Shown here piece by piece: positions 40,871-52,917 of a stretch of DNA of 64,000 bases. The notes below the pieces were generated by a model. That model saw only the letters and a list, made by a program, of their open reading frames with translations. It searched no databases and had not been told where the DNA came from. Position 1 is the first letter of the stretch. Each line of letters starts with the position of its first letter. A program made the position numbers and the translations under genes. Source of the stretch: Datnioides undecimradiatus (lineage: Eukaryota > Chordata > Actinopteri > Lobotiformes > Datnioididae); contig WARS01000110.1 in assembly GCA_008933995.1 (NCBI GenBank), positions 930,001 through 994,000 of the forward strand, written 5' to 3'.

Positions 40871-42952
40871 CTGTGACTGATGATTAACAGTGACATCATT
40901 ATATTGTATGCATAAGCAGCCTTAGTGGGGATGGCTTTAATCGCTTCAAGTACAGTTAGGTAGTTTACTCCAACTGATCCCAACTTAAGTGTCATCCCCT
41001 GCAAAAGGTCAAGTGACAAAGTGGCAATCACCAACAAGAGGTACACAGAATGTGCATGTGGCCCCAATCTGTGCAGCACCAAAGTGGTGCAATGGAGTTT
41101 GCATGAGGACCTGAATCTTTGGCAACACACCTGATGCTGCTCTGCAAGCACTGGGTAGCTCCTACCCAAGAGCGTGCATTAAACGGACACTCGGTGATGT
41201 TGTAACCTTTTCCTGATGTTCAACCACCTGTAGGAATCATCAGTACTGACAGAGCTGATGTGCCCGCAGCTACGGAGGCTCGTAATTGACACAAATAAAG
41301 TGCCACTCACGCTAGCTAGTCAATTTGAGCAGGTAAAATGGGGTAATAATGTGTCCATGCAAGTCGGTGTTATGACAAAACAGATTTGCCAGTAGGTTCT
41401 TAGCCTAAGGCAAAGGATTTTCAGTCCTCAGAGTTGAAATGTTGTGCAGCGCTGATGCTAATCGGGTTATTTGTCAGCCAGTGATCATCAAACCATCAAC
41501 TTCTTCCTGATTTATCACAGTCATCCTGTGGTACCATCCTGTGGGCAGTATGAATCTTTATTAATTGGACCGTTCAGTGATTGAACAGTTCATTGTTTTC
41601 CTGTGGAAGCTATGGACTGCAAAAGTCCATGTGGGGTCAACAACCTAACTCTGCGGTGGTTATGCAACACTTTTTTTAGGGCCTCCAGGAACGCCGTACA
41701 GCTGAAATGAGCCTGTTAGCGCTGAAAAAGGGTGCTGAGATGGCAGCTGTTTCCTGTTGCTGGTTTACAAGCTGAATGCCTGGATATCCACAGACCTATT
41801 AAGTGATAAAGCTGTCAGTTAAGAGCTTAGCAGAGCATCTCAGAGGAGCAGGGAGAGCCTGATGCTAATGGGGTGCTCGCCTAAATGACTCAAACGGGAT
41901 TGAGTGCACTTTGTCAAAGGACAGTTTGCACGAACTGGATTCCATTGTATTTGTCATTATGTCTTACAGCTTTTATTTGTGATGCTACAGTCTGTGCATT
42001 AAGCTCTACACTTTTGTATTGGACTGTGCAGGATGAAACACTGCGTCTTCTCTTATTTTCAAAGTCATTTCATCATTCACGTAGTTTACTAATGATGGGA
42101 ATTGCTTGTTTTTCATATTTACATTTGCAGCTTATTAGCAGAGTCAATAAATACTCACTGTGTTGTCTGGCTTCCTCACCTATCTGAGAACTTAGTCTCC
42201 AACATTCTACTGTAGCTCTCTGCTCCCACCTGGTGGGAAAACACAATACGATCACTTTATATAGCTTGGCCAGAGGCAAATGACTCTACTGATGTATTGT
42301 AGTTTGTTTGTGTTCTCAGGTGTCACTATAAGAATTCTTTTAGGATGAGACATGATGAAGTCTCATGATCTGTGCATGTTATTTATTTAGTGGATTTAGT
42401 AACTTTCTGATTTAGAGGTTCTGTCTCTGAGTTTTTATAAATGAGTTTTACAGGGATGTGTTGTTGTCGCCACAGTATAATGGGATAAATCTCACAGTGC
42501 TTCCTGCTTCATTAGCAGTTAAGGAAATGGTTTCTCACCGTCAGTCTTTATTAGCATAACTGGGGTTTTTTTTAATAGTTCTCATTAAAGCTATGAATCA
42601 GGACAAATAAATGAACCCAGTTACATTCCAGCCAAACAAGTTTAAATCTCTCTGTATTTCAAAGTACACTGAGTTTTTAAATCTGGTGTCTGGTATGACA
42701 TCCCCACGCTGACACAATGGTAGCGATCGGTTCAACAGAGCTGTTGGGGGGGAGCAGCTGCAGCTATGGAGCTGGCAACTATGGAAAACCATTTAAACAT
42801 TAAATTGAACCCCACAATCTGTAATTACATTTTAAATGTATTGGCATTTTACCTAGCAAAAGAAATTGTATTTCAAGATGTCTATAATTTTTTTTTTTTT
42901 ACTAGTCAAAACTAAAGTGAAGATATTGTCAAATCCTTAAAATGTATATGCA

Positions 42953-42989
42953 TATAGTATAGTATAGTATGGTATAGTATAGTATAGTT
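42953..42989. repeat. (AGTAT)n pentanucleotide tandem repeat
   Basis: About seven units of TATAG/AGTAT with one G variant. Confidence 0.9.
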
Positions 42990-43352
42990 ATTTCAGATAT
43001 CTGAAATATAGCATTTTAATGCAAAATAAAATTGTGGATATCCGAAACAGAAAATTGTATACACATCAATGCCAAAAGTAATATCATTTGCCCTGAGAAT
43101 GATGTTGTGGATATCTGTAATGACAATTATGAATGTAAGATTATATCTGACATGTTCATTTGGCTCGGAGGAGTTGAAAATCGCACATATCTGCAACCTA
43201 AATCCATATTCGTCAAGACAAATGATACTTAATGTTGCTTGAAGAAAGATGACGTTAAAATATGAGAACTCTAAATGGTGCTAGATAAAAACAGAAGACG
43301 ATATATGAACAAACAATTTATTTAGGATCAACACTAGCAGTTACAAACGTGT

Positions 43353-43358
43353 TTTATT
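43353..43358 (-). terminator. Candidate polyadenylation signal, proximal ALDH3 gene
   Basis: Minus-strand AATAAA about 680 bases after the stop at 44040. If it is used, the 3' UTR would include the interspersed repeat copy at about 43,441-43,785. Confidence 0.35.
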
Positions 43359-43440
43359 TGTTGAATGTAAGATGTCTGTGGGTTTCTCAGACCATCACCA
43401 AATTTGTATTTATACTGACATTTCCTCAAAAAGTATATAT

Positions 43441-43785
43441 CAAAGGAGCAGTGTGCAGGGCAAAGTGGCATTTAGTAGTGTCGAGGTGGAACAGTGCAAC
43501 CACTTTAATGCCACGCCTGTGGACGTTCCTTCAGGTGCTAGAAGAAATGCAAACAAAATAGCAAAATATGAAGTTTTTCTGTTCTGGGCTGCCGTAGAAA
43601 CATGGTGGACACCATGGAAGTAGGTCATTGCATTTGTAGAACCAAAAACATCTCATTCTAAGTTAACATAAACCTAGCTATTCTTATTTTCAGGTGACAA
43701 GAGACTGATGAAAGCACAATTATAAATAATATATTCCTTTTCTGCCAATAGATCCTGCTAAATCACTGCATCTTTAACGTCCAAC
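43441..43785 (+). mobile_element. MITE-like teleost repeat copy, near full length
   Basis: It starts AAAGGAGCAGTGTGCAGGGC and passes through TTCTGGGCTGCCGTAGAAACATGG, ATCTCATTCTAAGTTAACA and TATTCTTATTTTCAGGTGA to TCTGCCAATAGATCCTGCTAAATC. This is the same order of blocks as a very abundant non-autonomous element in perch-like fishes. It has no coding capacity. It lies 250-600 bases after the stop of the proximal ALDH3 gene. Confidence 0.7.
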
Positions 43786-44039
43786 GATGAAGAATGTAGG
43801 ACAGCACTCTGGTGTTTTTGGTTAGTGTTTAACCTTGTTTGTCCGACCACTTGGGGGTACAAAATAGACACACAAATAAAAGTTAGATGGATCGGTTATC
43901 ATACATATCATCTTATTTTTATCGTAAAATATCTGAATACAAAAGAGGATTTAAAGTGTGTTCAGATGTGCTCTCAACATGGAAATCATTGCAGCAGGCC
44001 ATTTGGTTTTTGATTTTACAAAAAGAAGTTGCAGTGTCT

Positions 44040-44353
44040 CTAGTAATAAAAGCCCCTCCAGAACCAGCAGGTACAGTTGAGGCCTGAAGCTATGAGTAGG
44101 ATGATCAGCAGGGTGATGAACAAGCCTGCGCCAATGATGGTTGCAACGATGGCCCACACCAATGTCCTCTTGGACATGTCGATCAAAGGTGACGTGAGGG
44201 CCATCCGCGCCCTGCGTGCACGCCTGCGGTCCTGTGGAGGGTACCGGGCCAGGTTGACGCTCTCCATGCCCAGTGAGCGGACCAGGCACGCCCTCTGGTG
44301 GCTCAGCTGGTCAAAGGTGTGTTTACCATGGTAGCGGCCTGTACCACTCTGAC
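44040..44353 (-). CDS. Last coding exon of the proximal ALDH3 gene, with a distinctive membrane tail
   Basis: This exon (codons 404-507 plus stop) follows the acceptor CTCCAG and completes the proximal ALDH3 gene. It begins [21 protein letters not shown], the conserved ALDH3 C-terminal block; most family members read GNSGMG here. RYPP at about 440-443 is the usual end of the catalytic core. The tail then differs from ALDH3A2: a basic run RRRARRAR (446-453), a strongly hydrophobic segment at about 467-493, and a short Cys- and aromatic-rich end [12 protein letters not shown]. The hydrophobic segment should anchor the protein in a membrane with the catalytic domain on the cytosolic side, as in ALDH3A2. 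That topology is inferred. The stop is TAG at 44040-44042. Confidence 0.9.
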
Positions 44354-47300
44354 CTGGAGGGGTCAAAAACAAGTCTGCAGTCGAGTTTTTTGAAAGTGAA
44401 AACTGCTCTTTAAAGTTATTCCAGGACAGCTGTGTATGTTAACTGTGTGAACACTTTCTGATGAGCAGTACTGATCAGTCCTGCAAGCAGTTGGTGCATT
44501 TGCAGAGCACTACAAGCCCAAATACTGGGTAGTGCATGAAGTTTGTTATAATAAAATATAGCCTCAAGGCTGCACTAATCAGTTATCACCAGAACTGCAG
44601 TTCCCCACAGCTCCATGGAGCTTTTCAGTGTCTTTCAGCTCGTTGTTTTGGTTGGACAGCCTGCTGCTTCATTGTTCTTATCAGTGTATATTTACCACAA
44701 TAACTTTACATGGCATTTGACCCCAAAGTGGCCAAAGAAAAGTCATAATAACCCTACAAGCTGGTGGCATGGTAATTGTGTATCCTCTCAGTTCCTGTTT
44801 TGTCCGCACCCAAGTGGCCAAAAGATGATTAATGCAGCTTTAAATAACGATTCTTCAACAGCTGGAAGAGACAAGAAATGCAAATTTGGGTGCATCTCCG
44901 GTGGTTACGTAAAATTCAAACATGGTGTTGATTGCCTGATCAAAACAGAACCTGTAACTCATCATCCATCGCTGCTTCACCTTAAAAGTCATTAACTTTC
45001 ATTAATTTATTAGTTCCTATTGTCTAATGATACCATGACTCAGTCTTGCCTGTAGCCAGTATCGTTTTTTTGCCAATCGTCTGAATCAACATTAACAAGA
45101 CAGAGACAAAGTGGGTCCTCATGCAAGTACGTACAACCTTTGATCTTTTGTGTGTGTGTGGTAAATGGAGGGTTCAGTTCCATTGAGCTACAACCAATTG
45201 ATATGGATTAATGTGTCAACTGTGTATTACAGGGATGGTGAACGTCTGCTTCTCTTGCTGGATAAATGATGGACCAATGGATTTCTCTCCAGCACTCAGG
45301 TCCTCCTGTCTTCCTTTAGTGTCACTGTATTCGACCTGGAATGCACCACTTTGACTGACAATAATGCACCGTGAGTCTTACCAACACCACCGAATGGGAG
45401 TGAGTTGAGTGCGTAGTGCATCATGACATCATTGACCGTCACTCCCCCACTTGTGGTCTCCTCTATCATCCTTTTTATTGCCTTAGAGAGAAAACACGTG
45501 TTTTTCATATACTATAGATGTGCTGATGTTAAGCATGACACACAATTTTATTCCTAAATGAGTCGGTTAAATTATCATCATCATTCAGATCTCCCTCAAA
45601 ACAACTTCCCTCCATCCAACCCGTCCATGAACTCAAAGCATTTGATTGTGTATGTGAGCCTTTTAAATGTTATGCAGAGAGAAAAATCATTAATCCAAAG
45701 GTTCAAAGGTTTAGCTCTAATGATGGCTAAGGGCTAGTGCTGCTGAAGTAATACCAATAAATTATTATACAAATCTCTGGGCACGCAGGGATTTCTTTGA
45801 GGATGGTGTGGGAAATTGTGTTAATTATTTATGTTAATTATTCCCAAATGCGTTCATACTTTCAAGATGAACAGAGATTAAAACATGTTTTACATCAGTC
45901 TTAATATTTCCTCTCACCTTCTTATCCGAGCAGAAGATGTAGAGGGCAAGAGGTTTCTCCCTCTCGTTGATGAAGCGGATGGCATCATCCATGTCACTGA
46001 CAGTCACGATGGGCAGCAGGGGGCCAAAGATCTCCTCCTGCATCAGCCTGGAGTGAGGGGGCACGTCCTTCAGCACTGTTGGGGCTGCATGTACAACAAT
46101 CCACGTTCATTAAGCAGAAATACAGATATCAACACAAAACTTCACGCCACGTCAGTGAATCTTCCTACCGATGTAGCGCTGGGAGGCGTCACTCTGTCCT
46201 CCAACCACAGGAGTGTAGCCCTCCATCAGGGCCATGACTCTGCTGAAGTGACGCTGGTTGACAATTCTTCCGTAATCTGGTGAGCATTTAGGATCAGCGC
46301 CATAAAATTCCTGGGATGGATGAAAAGGTCACAGTGAGCCTCCAAACTGCGCAGCTTAATACACATTAAGATGTTAGCTCGGAGACGTTTGTAGGACGGT
46401 ACCAGCAGAGTTTGTCGGATGCATTCCACCACTCTGCCCTGGATGCAGGGTTCGCACAGGATGTAGTCTGGGGCGATGCACGTCTGGCCGCAGTTGATAA
46501 ATTTTCCCCATGTGATACGACTGCGCACAGACCAGATGTTTCAGTGTGTTAAGGCTTAGAGGAAGTGACATTCATTTGCACCTTTATGCATTTGTGGCTG
46601 TACAACAGATTAGATTCAGGTCCTGCCAGTCATTTGTATGTCTTATCCTCTTTCACCACAAATGTGTATACACCGGGTCCAACCCTATTCCAAACCACCC
46701 TGTCAGTCTTACAATTACAGTTACACCATCTAGGCAGAAGCACATCACTGTTTGTGTTTTGCTGCACTTCAAAATATAACTTGCAGAGACATGAAATGCT
46801 GTTATCTTGTAGATAAAGTAGATGATTCTGTTCAGTATGCTCCACAGATCACTACAGTCATCATGTAGCCATTCTTAGCATTAAGCATGAGGAGCCATAC
46901 AGTCTATTCAGCTCTGTGTTTGACTGACTATAACAAGCTACTCTGTTGAGTTGCGTGTTACCGGCAGGCGATTCTGATGTCACAGTTCTTGTCAATGTAG
47001 CAGGGGCTTTTCCCTCCCAGCTCCAGGGTCACTGGGGTGAGGTGGCGAGCGGCAGCCTCCATCACCAGTTTGCCCACTGTGCTGCTGCCCGTGTAGAAGA
47101 CGTGATCGAACCTGAGCCTCAGCAGCTCCTGGGTCTCTGGCACTCCACCTGTCACTACCGGGTACAGATCCTGGAAAGAGAAAAACAGCAAAGATTCAAT
47201 ACAGAAATATCCACTGCACAAGGTGAGCGACCATAAATAGTATTATCTGATAATGGCTGACATGTTCCTGACACATTTAAGATGAGAAAAATGGGATGAA

Positions 47301-49736
47301 TGAGTAACTAATGAAGGGACAGTGGCCACTTGGCCCTGGAGTCAAACATATCTGTGATGTAATGTAATGCACTGGCAGGAGGCTTTGATGTTACAGCAGT
47401 TGGGAACATTATTCCTTCAACAATAGCAGCTGGTGTTCAGACCTTGTCCAGATAGCGAGGCAGCAGAGCCCGGAGGAGGAGGGACGAGTACTCGCTGAGC
47501 TCAGACGGCTTCACCACAGCTGCGTTGCCTGCAGAGAGAGAACACGGGTTTCTGTGAATGGAATGAGATCAGCGAGTGACGGAGAGCAGGCGAGTAGGAG
47601 GACGAGAATGCTGAAGGTTTGGGATGTTATCAAACTGAGGTTCACACCAGGATACTTCTCCCTCCTATGCTGCAAAATACAAGTTTGACCAACATGCATA
47701 TTTAAAGCCATTAAGTAATAATTTTATTGGATGGACATGATTCATATCTCAATATTTATTCACAATCTCACTACATCAGTAGGGTTATACTCTGGTCAGT
47801 AAGGACAAGTTAGAAATCAAAGCTGGTAACCAACAATCAGGCCAAACTGATTAAAGCAGCAACTTAGAGCAAAAGAATTAAGTGATATTGTTTTAATGCT
47901 TAAAGTTACAATAAACTAGATGATAGTTGCTAATAGATACAAGTTATACTGTAAAAAAAAAGAAATAAAACATAATTTAACCACAATTTATTCTATATTC
48001 CTAGAACCTAATAATCTGTAAACAGACCACACTAGAGTTAATGTTTTAAAAAGAATTTAGTTCTTAAAAATCTTTATAATTAATTAATTAAATCTTTTAA
48101 TTTCCATTTTTTAATTCTTATAATTCTAAAACTATATTTCAGGTGTGACTAATACATAACTTCTGCCTAAGCCTGCCTAAACTGATCTCCTTTTAAGCTA
48201 TCGGGGGGGCAGCGCAACAAGCCGTGAGCACAACTTTGACGTAATATTGAAGCTGTAGTGTCAAACTCTCACAAATAAATGAGTGCCACAGCTCACACAA
48301 TGCTTACGAAGTGATGGGACGGAGCTGAGCAGCAGGTGCTATAGTCACTTGATCTGTTGCTGATGGGGCTGCTTAAAATTTGGAAACCCATTCTCCACAC
48401 TGAGATCTTTTATACACGGTATTCTCTGCCTGCGTGGTCCAATAATTCACTGAAGCTCTCAGACGCTACAGAGTGAAATGTATGAGCCATTTGTGCAGCA
48501 TTTCATCAAACAGATGTGTTCTGTATGCCATTTAAATCTTTGTATGCACATGACCGCTTTAACTTTAACTTGCAACTTGTAACATGTTTGAAACTTCGGG
48601 ATCTCCACTAGAATTCAAAGCCCTACCCGCTCATGGACCACCCACACCGGTGTTTTCACTTTTCTGAGGCCTCTGTTCAGAACTGTGTGGGTGTGTACAG
48701 ACTGTAGCTGGATGATTTCTCACTCACACTCCGTTTAATTACTGCAGGAAAACTGAGATGGGAACTGGGGATACATCATTGAAATCTCATTTTTGGAAAC
48801 TGTAAGACCCCATAACATGCCAAAAGGTTGGTTCAGCTCTTTCCACTACTGTAACCACAAAAGGCAAAGTGTATAGCATTAAATTCAAACCTTAATTTAT
48901 ACATGGAATAATAAGTTTCACTGTGGCCACAAAGATGTAATAAAATTTAAGACACATTGACTGTTTTTGCTTATTTTTTGGTATGATGGACACAAAAGAG
49001 AAGTGACAGAAGCAATCTACACCTAATCATTTGTGTACAGTGTTGCACATGTCACCATGTAGCAATCAAACGTTTATCATGTTTGTTAGTGCGTGGACTT
49101 TGGCGACTTCACATAATCTTGCATAGCTCCACCCATTTTCAGCCTGAGCAGAGGTCAAATCAACAGGGATTAAAAACACATGTGGATTGCCGAGATGCAT
49201 CACTGTAAGTGAGATTGCACGACTTATTTTAGTGCAAGGGGGGAAAGAAAGTCTCCCTACCGGCAGCGATGGCTCCAACCAGGGGCAGGAGGGTGAGGGC
49301 CCAGGGGTAGTTCCAGGCTCCGATTATGAGCACCACTCCAAGGGGCTCCGGCTGGATGTAAACCTCATCTGATATGGTGAGGAGGTTCTTCTCGACCGGC
49401 CGTGGAGCTGCCCACTCTGCCAGCTTCTCTGTAGCCAGCTTGATCTCGTTCTCAATGCCAATCAGCTCCAAGAGCGGCGTGTCGTACTGGCTCTGTAGGA
49501 AACCCGGCACATCACTCACAACATATAATACGCACATACGGTACATGTTGCGTGCAGCAGTGTGTGGTGTCCCCACTCACCCTGTTGATGTCCTGTTTGA
49601 GTGCAGTACAGATCTCGGTCTCTTTCTCGGTGATCATCCTCTGCAGCGCGTGAAGTTGCTGCAGTCTGAACTCCACAGGCCGGGTCCTGCCGCTCAGGAA
49701 GGCCTCTCTGGCCCGCTGCAGCGCCTGCCTCTCCAT
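44040..49736 (-). CDS. ALDH3-family aldehyde dehydrogenase, proximal tandem copy (507 aa, 9 coding exons)
   Basis: ALDH3 enzymes oxidise medium- and long-chain or aromatic aldehydes to carboxylic acids with NAD(P)+. Coding exons: 49581-49736, 49261-49492, 47443-47528, 46962-47170, 46403-46520, 46169-46310, 45918-46084, 45382-45481, 44040-44353. All phases agree and the total is 507 codons plus stop. The start is the ATG at 49734-49736 ([13 protein letters not shown]), matching the family N-terminus. Visible motifs are GAWNYPW (Asn113), [15 protein letters not shown] (Glu208), [11 protein letters not shown] (catalytic Cys242), [22 protein letters not shown] and NSLPFGGVG. The C-terminus is a hydrophobic tail (about 467-493), so a membrane-bound product is expected. 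The donor of exon 3 (AAG|GTCTGA) is weak. A head-to-tail paralogue lies immediately upstream. It could be annotated aldh3a1 or aldh3a2a; orthology cannot be settled from sequence alone, so no symbol is given. Confidence 0.93.
44590..45000. repeat. Possible interspersed repeat in the last intron of the proximal ALDH3 gene
   Basis: Text such as TCTTTCAGCTCGTTGTTTTGGTT and CCCAAGTGGCCAAAAGATGATTAATGCAGCTTTAAA resembles pieces of common fish repeats. A 126-codon plus-strand open frame here has no protein-like motif and is probably chance. Confidence 0.35.
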
Positions 49737-49950
49737 TCAGACAGCTTGAGGACAGCAAAGAGCTACTGGAACTGTGGACACACGTGAAAAGGGCACCAGG
49801 CTTGGGACATACAGTAGATCAATCAAAAGGTCCTGGTGTGACTTCAGTTTTAGGTACAATACAAGGTGAGGCCCTGAGCAATGACAGGAGGTCACCACAT
49901 TTAACAAGCTATGAGGTCAGACAACAAGTCACTTATATAAAATAATATAA

Positions 49951-49972
49951 ATAACAATAATAATAATAATAA
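49951..49972. repeat. (AAT)n microsatellite
   Basis: ATAATAATAATAATAAT run in the first intron of the proximal ALDH3 gene. Confidence 0.85.
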
Positions 49973-50578
49973 TTCAGTCTCATTATTTGTGATGACAAAA
50001 GATAATACAACTAAAATACCAGCCTCTGACTCATTTTAACCAGTTAAACATTATAGTTTTGCTGCAAAAAGCGACTTTATACAAAAGATATATAACCCAG
50101 ATTCTGAACTTTGCTGATAAACTTAAAAATATTATAATAAGACATTTCCCTCTTTGATTTGATGCATATGTCGATGTAAATTTAAAAAAAAACAAAGGCT
50201 ACAACAGATTTATCGTTTTTTATGATCAAAACGCTCAAACCCATGAAATTAAATAATTAAATTGAGTCTTATTTCCAAAGTTAGCGCCATAACAAATATG
50301 AAATCGTCCGTGTAATCAATTAGCTTATTGGGAGAAGTCATATTTTAAATAATGGTGATTTTGTTTAATAAGCTGCAAAAGTTTCTGGAGGCATTTCATT
50401 TCAGTTAGCTTAGTTTTCCTAAGTTTTGCATTAAATTATGTCTTACTGGATTTTTTTAAAGCCTATGTTTTTGTTTTACAGCGCGGTTAAGGTCGCGGCT
50501 GATCGAGGATCATTTGATCGCAGTCATAGTTTAATAATCCATATGGAAAATGTGAAAAAGATGAAAGTGTAGACTTAC

Positions 50579-50790
50579 ATTGGCTCAGATCAAATACGCA
50601 TCCAGTGGATAATATTAAAAAGATGTCAGTTCAGTAATCCGCCCGCGATCTGATCTGAAAGCGGTTCAGATGTCCGACACTCCGCGTCCACACCGACTGA
50701 CTGACGGAGTCTCATTGTACGCCGTTCAAAAGTGAGCCTGCTCCAGGATCAGTTTACAGCTCGCTGTAACCAACAGCGAGCGCCTCCAAC
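50579..50790 (-). promoter_or_regulatory. Promoter region and non-coding first exon of the proximal ALDH3 gene
   Basis: A minus-strand donor (GCCAAT|GTAAGTC) at 50579 ends a non-coding exon whose upstream part is locally GC-richer (about 50,640-50,790). Within it is a perfect inverted repeat: GCTCGCTGT at 50759-50767 and ACAGCGAGC at 50773-50781, with a 5-base spacer. The coding exon at 49581-49736 lies about 0.8 kb downstream. The transcription start is not resolved. Confidence 0.45.
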
Positions 50791-50799
50791 ATAGAGACC

Positions 50800-52330
50800 C
50801 TTGATGACATCAGACACCCCCCCACCTTCACACACTCTCTCTCTCACACACACACAAGACACTCATTCAAACTATGCTGTGTGTTTTAACTGAATAATTA
50901 CAGCTTATAGCTCGACCTTACCTACTCGTGTTTCTTCTTTTACAGCCTTTAGTTGAGCTAATGTTTTACTAGTATTGTCATCATGAAGGTCAATGTATGT
51001 TAATAACAGTATATCAGACATAGCAGCCGTGTTGTAAATTATAATAACCTTGAGATCTTGTTAATAATAGGCTACCGTTTTTTTTATCAGAATCATAAAT
51101 CGGTTTCGCTCAGGGGTGAAAAACAATGGACAGTAAACAGCAAAACAATGACTTTGTTGATGTTTAATTGCAGAACCATTAAAGGGAGGCATGATATTCA
51201 CAGTAATGTAATGTGATTAGCGTCTGCGTCGATTTTCATTGCGTGGTGAAATGAATCACTGCATCGCTGCACCGTTCATAACTTTCCATATCTCAATTTA
51301 TGGAGGTTACATTAAAATATTAAAATATCTAATCTAATTTGATCTAAAAATGACATAAAACAATAAAAACTACAATAGCAGCCGTGGGGTGTGAAACAAG
51401 AAATGGGAAAAAGAAATTGTTAAACACATACTTAAATGTCTACATGAATGAGAAATGATATGGACTGGGAAACGATAGGAGGGCTGTATGTCAGGAGTCG
51501 GGGGCGTGCACCTGCGCGCGCTTCAGCCTCATCGCAGGAATCTCTGCAAGAAACGTGACACACAAACCCAGCGTAAAGGGACAGATCTGTGTTTGAAATG
51601 CAGAGATAACAGATAGTTTAGCTGTTCGCAGAACCACAACAAGTGTGGATGTCAACAAAGGTGGTGGGGTGGACCAAAACAAAAGGGGCCATTTAGCGGA
51701 GGAGAGCGAGGCATGCTGGGTAATTAAAGGGAGGGTAGATGAGGGGGCATTGTGCGGTTAGAGTTCCTGGACAACACCACACATTGTCTGCTGGAGACAA
51801 AGCCATTGTTGTGTGAGGGTCCAGGCCTGCAGCACCGTGGGTATGTGTGGGGCGGGGGGACTCATATCTGGTTATCTTGGGAAACCGTATTTATCATTAT
51901 TTAAAAGTCAAAACACAAACACCCCACTGTTAAAACACACACCTCTATTCACAAACAAGTCCTGATTCCACCTTTGTAATGGAAAGCACAGCTGCTGTGT
52001 AAAACATAAATGCGTCCTGCTGTTAAGATCAATGCGTTCCCTTCAGTCCGGATTAATACTGAAGAGACGCTTTAATTTCAGGCATGGGTGAGTTAATGCA
52101 ACAACACAGTGTCAATTATTAACAAAGAATTAAGAGTTATGAGTTAACAGCATCATGTCCTGTAAGACAAGTCATTAGTGACACCTAATGGTTGTCGTGC
52201 AACACGTGGCTCGTGCCTTTAAGGTCTAAATCTGTTGTGGTGTAAGGGGCTGGACACATGCTGTAGGTAGTGTTCATGGTCAGTTGAAATATTAGGTTCT
52301 GCATTATATTTCTGCTTCTGAAAACAGGAC
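50800..52330. other. Intergenic region between the two ALDH3 genes
   Basis: No coding exon supported. A short TC/CA repeat lies near 50,836-50,857. A GC-richer patch at about 51,480-51,860 contains GCATGCTGGGTAATT, similar to the promoter motif bound by ZNF143, so a small promoter is possible. Confidence 0.4.
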
Positions 52331-52346
52331 ATGGTTACACATATCA

Positions 52347-52352
52347 TTTATT
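52347..52352 (-). terminator. Candidate polyadenylation signal, aldh3a2-like gene
   Basis: Minus-strand AATAAA about 570 bases after the stop at 52918. It would leave room for a short alternative last exon near 52.6-52.8 kb. Confidence 0.35.
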
Positions 52353-52917
52353 ATGACATGTGAATGCGCAGTTGCGCAGGAAAGCTGCCTTGTGGGTTTT
52401 CCAGGCCACGATTACTCCTGAGGCTGTTCAGCTGCTGCACTTCCAAGATCAGCCTCCTATTCAAAATAAAAAAATTCTGACAAACGTGTTTCTGTGGACA
52501 AAGTTCTTCTCATGCTGTCGAGAAAAGATCAATATTTTCTATATGATCAGTTCTTCATTTTGTAGTTTGAACTGACTTATTGGCTTGACCTTGTTCTCGG
52601 GCAGTTATTGTGAGACACCTCCTCATCTTCACGCGTGTACCTCGCATCTTCTTGCATATAAGCAGGTTCAAAAACAACAGACCCTCCTCTCACCGTGCCC
52701 TTTTCAGTCGAGCTTGACGTGTAAGAAGCTGAATTTAGGCTATAAGCGAGCCAGAGAGTCAACAAATAGAGAATGCGGTGTCCCATAATTAATAAATAAC
52801 GGATACATTTTGGGTTCAAATGTAAACTGCTGTGAAACTGCTTCCAAACTGAACACGAATAAAAGAACTCAGATGAGAACTTCACCTAAAGTTTGTCTCT
52901 AATCTGATTTTTACCAA

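Larger units (their letters stand above)
36760..44030. other. Intergenic stretch between the ZP3 relic and the ALDH3 pair
   Basis: I see no coding exon chain here. It holds a GC-richer patch near 37.12-37.4 kb ending in a poly(G) run (about 37,327-37,337), a teleost repeat copy near 40.69-40.87 kb, a pentanucleotide repeat near 42.95 kb, and a MITE-like copy near 43.44-43.79 kb that may fall in the 3' UTR of the proximal ALDH3 gene. Confidence 0.5.

Noticed and set aside
44615-44995. 126-codon plus-strand open frame in the last intron of the proximal ALDH3 gene
   Set aside because: Overlaps probable repeat sequence and shows no conserved motif.
49374-49787. 137-codon plus-strand open frame
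   Set aside because: Antisense shadow of ALDH3 coding exons 1-2. The same holds for long plus-strand frames at 45885-46283, 46946-47236, 53257-53640, 54582-55088 and 55523-55996.
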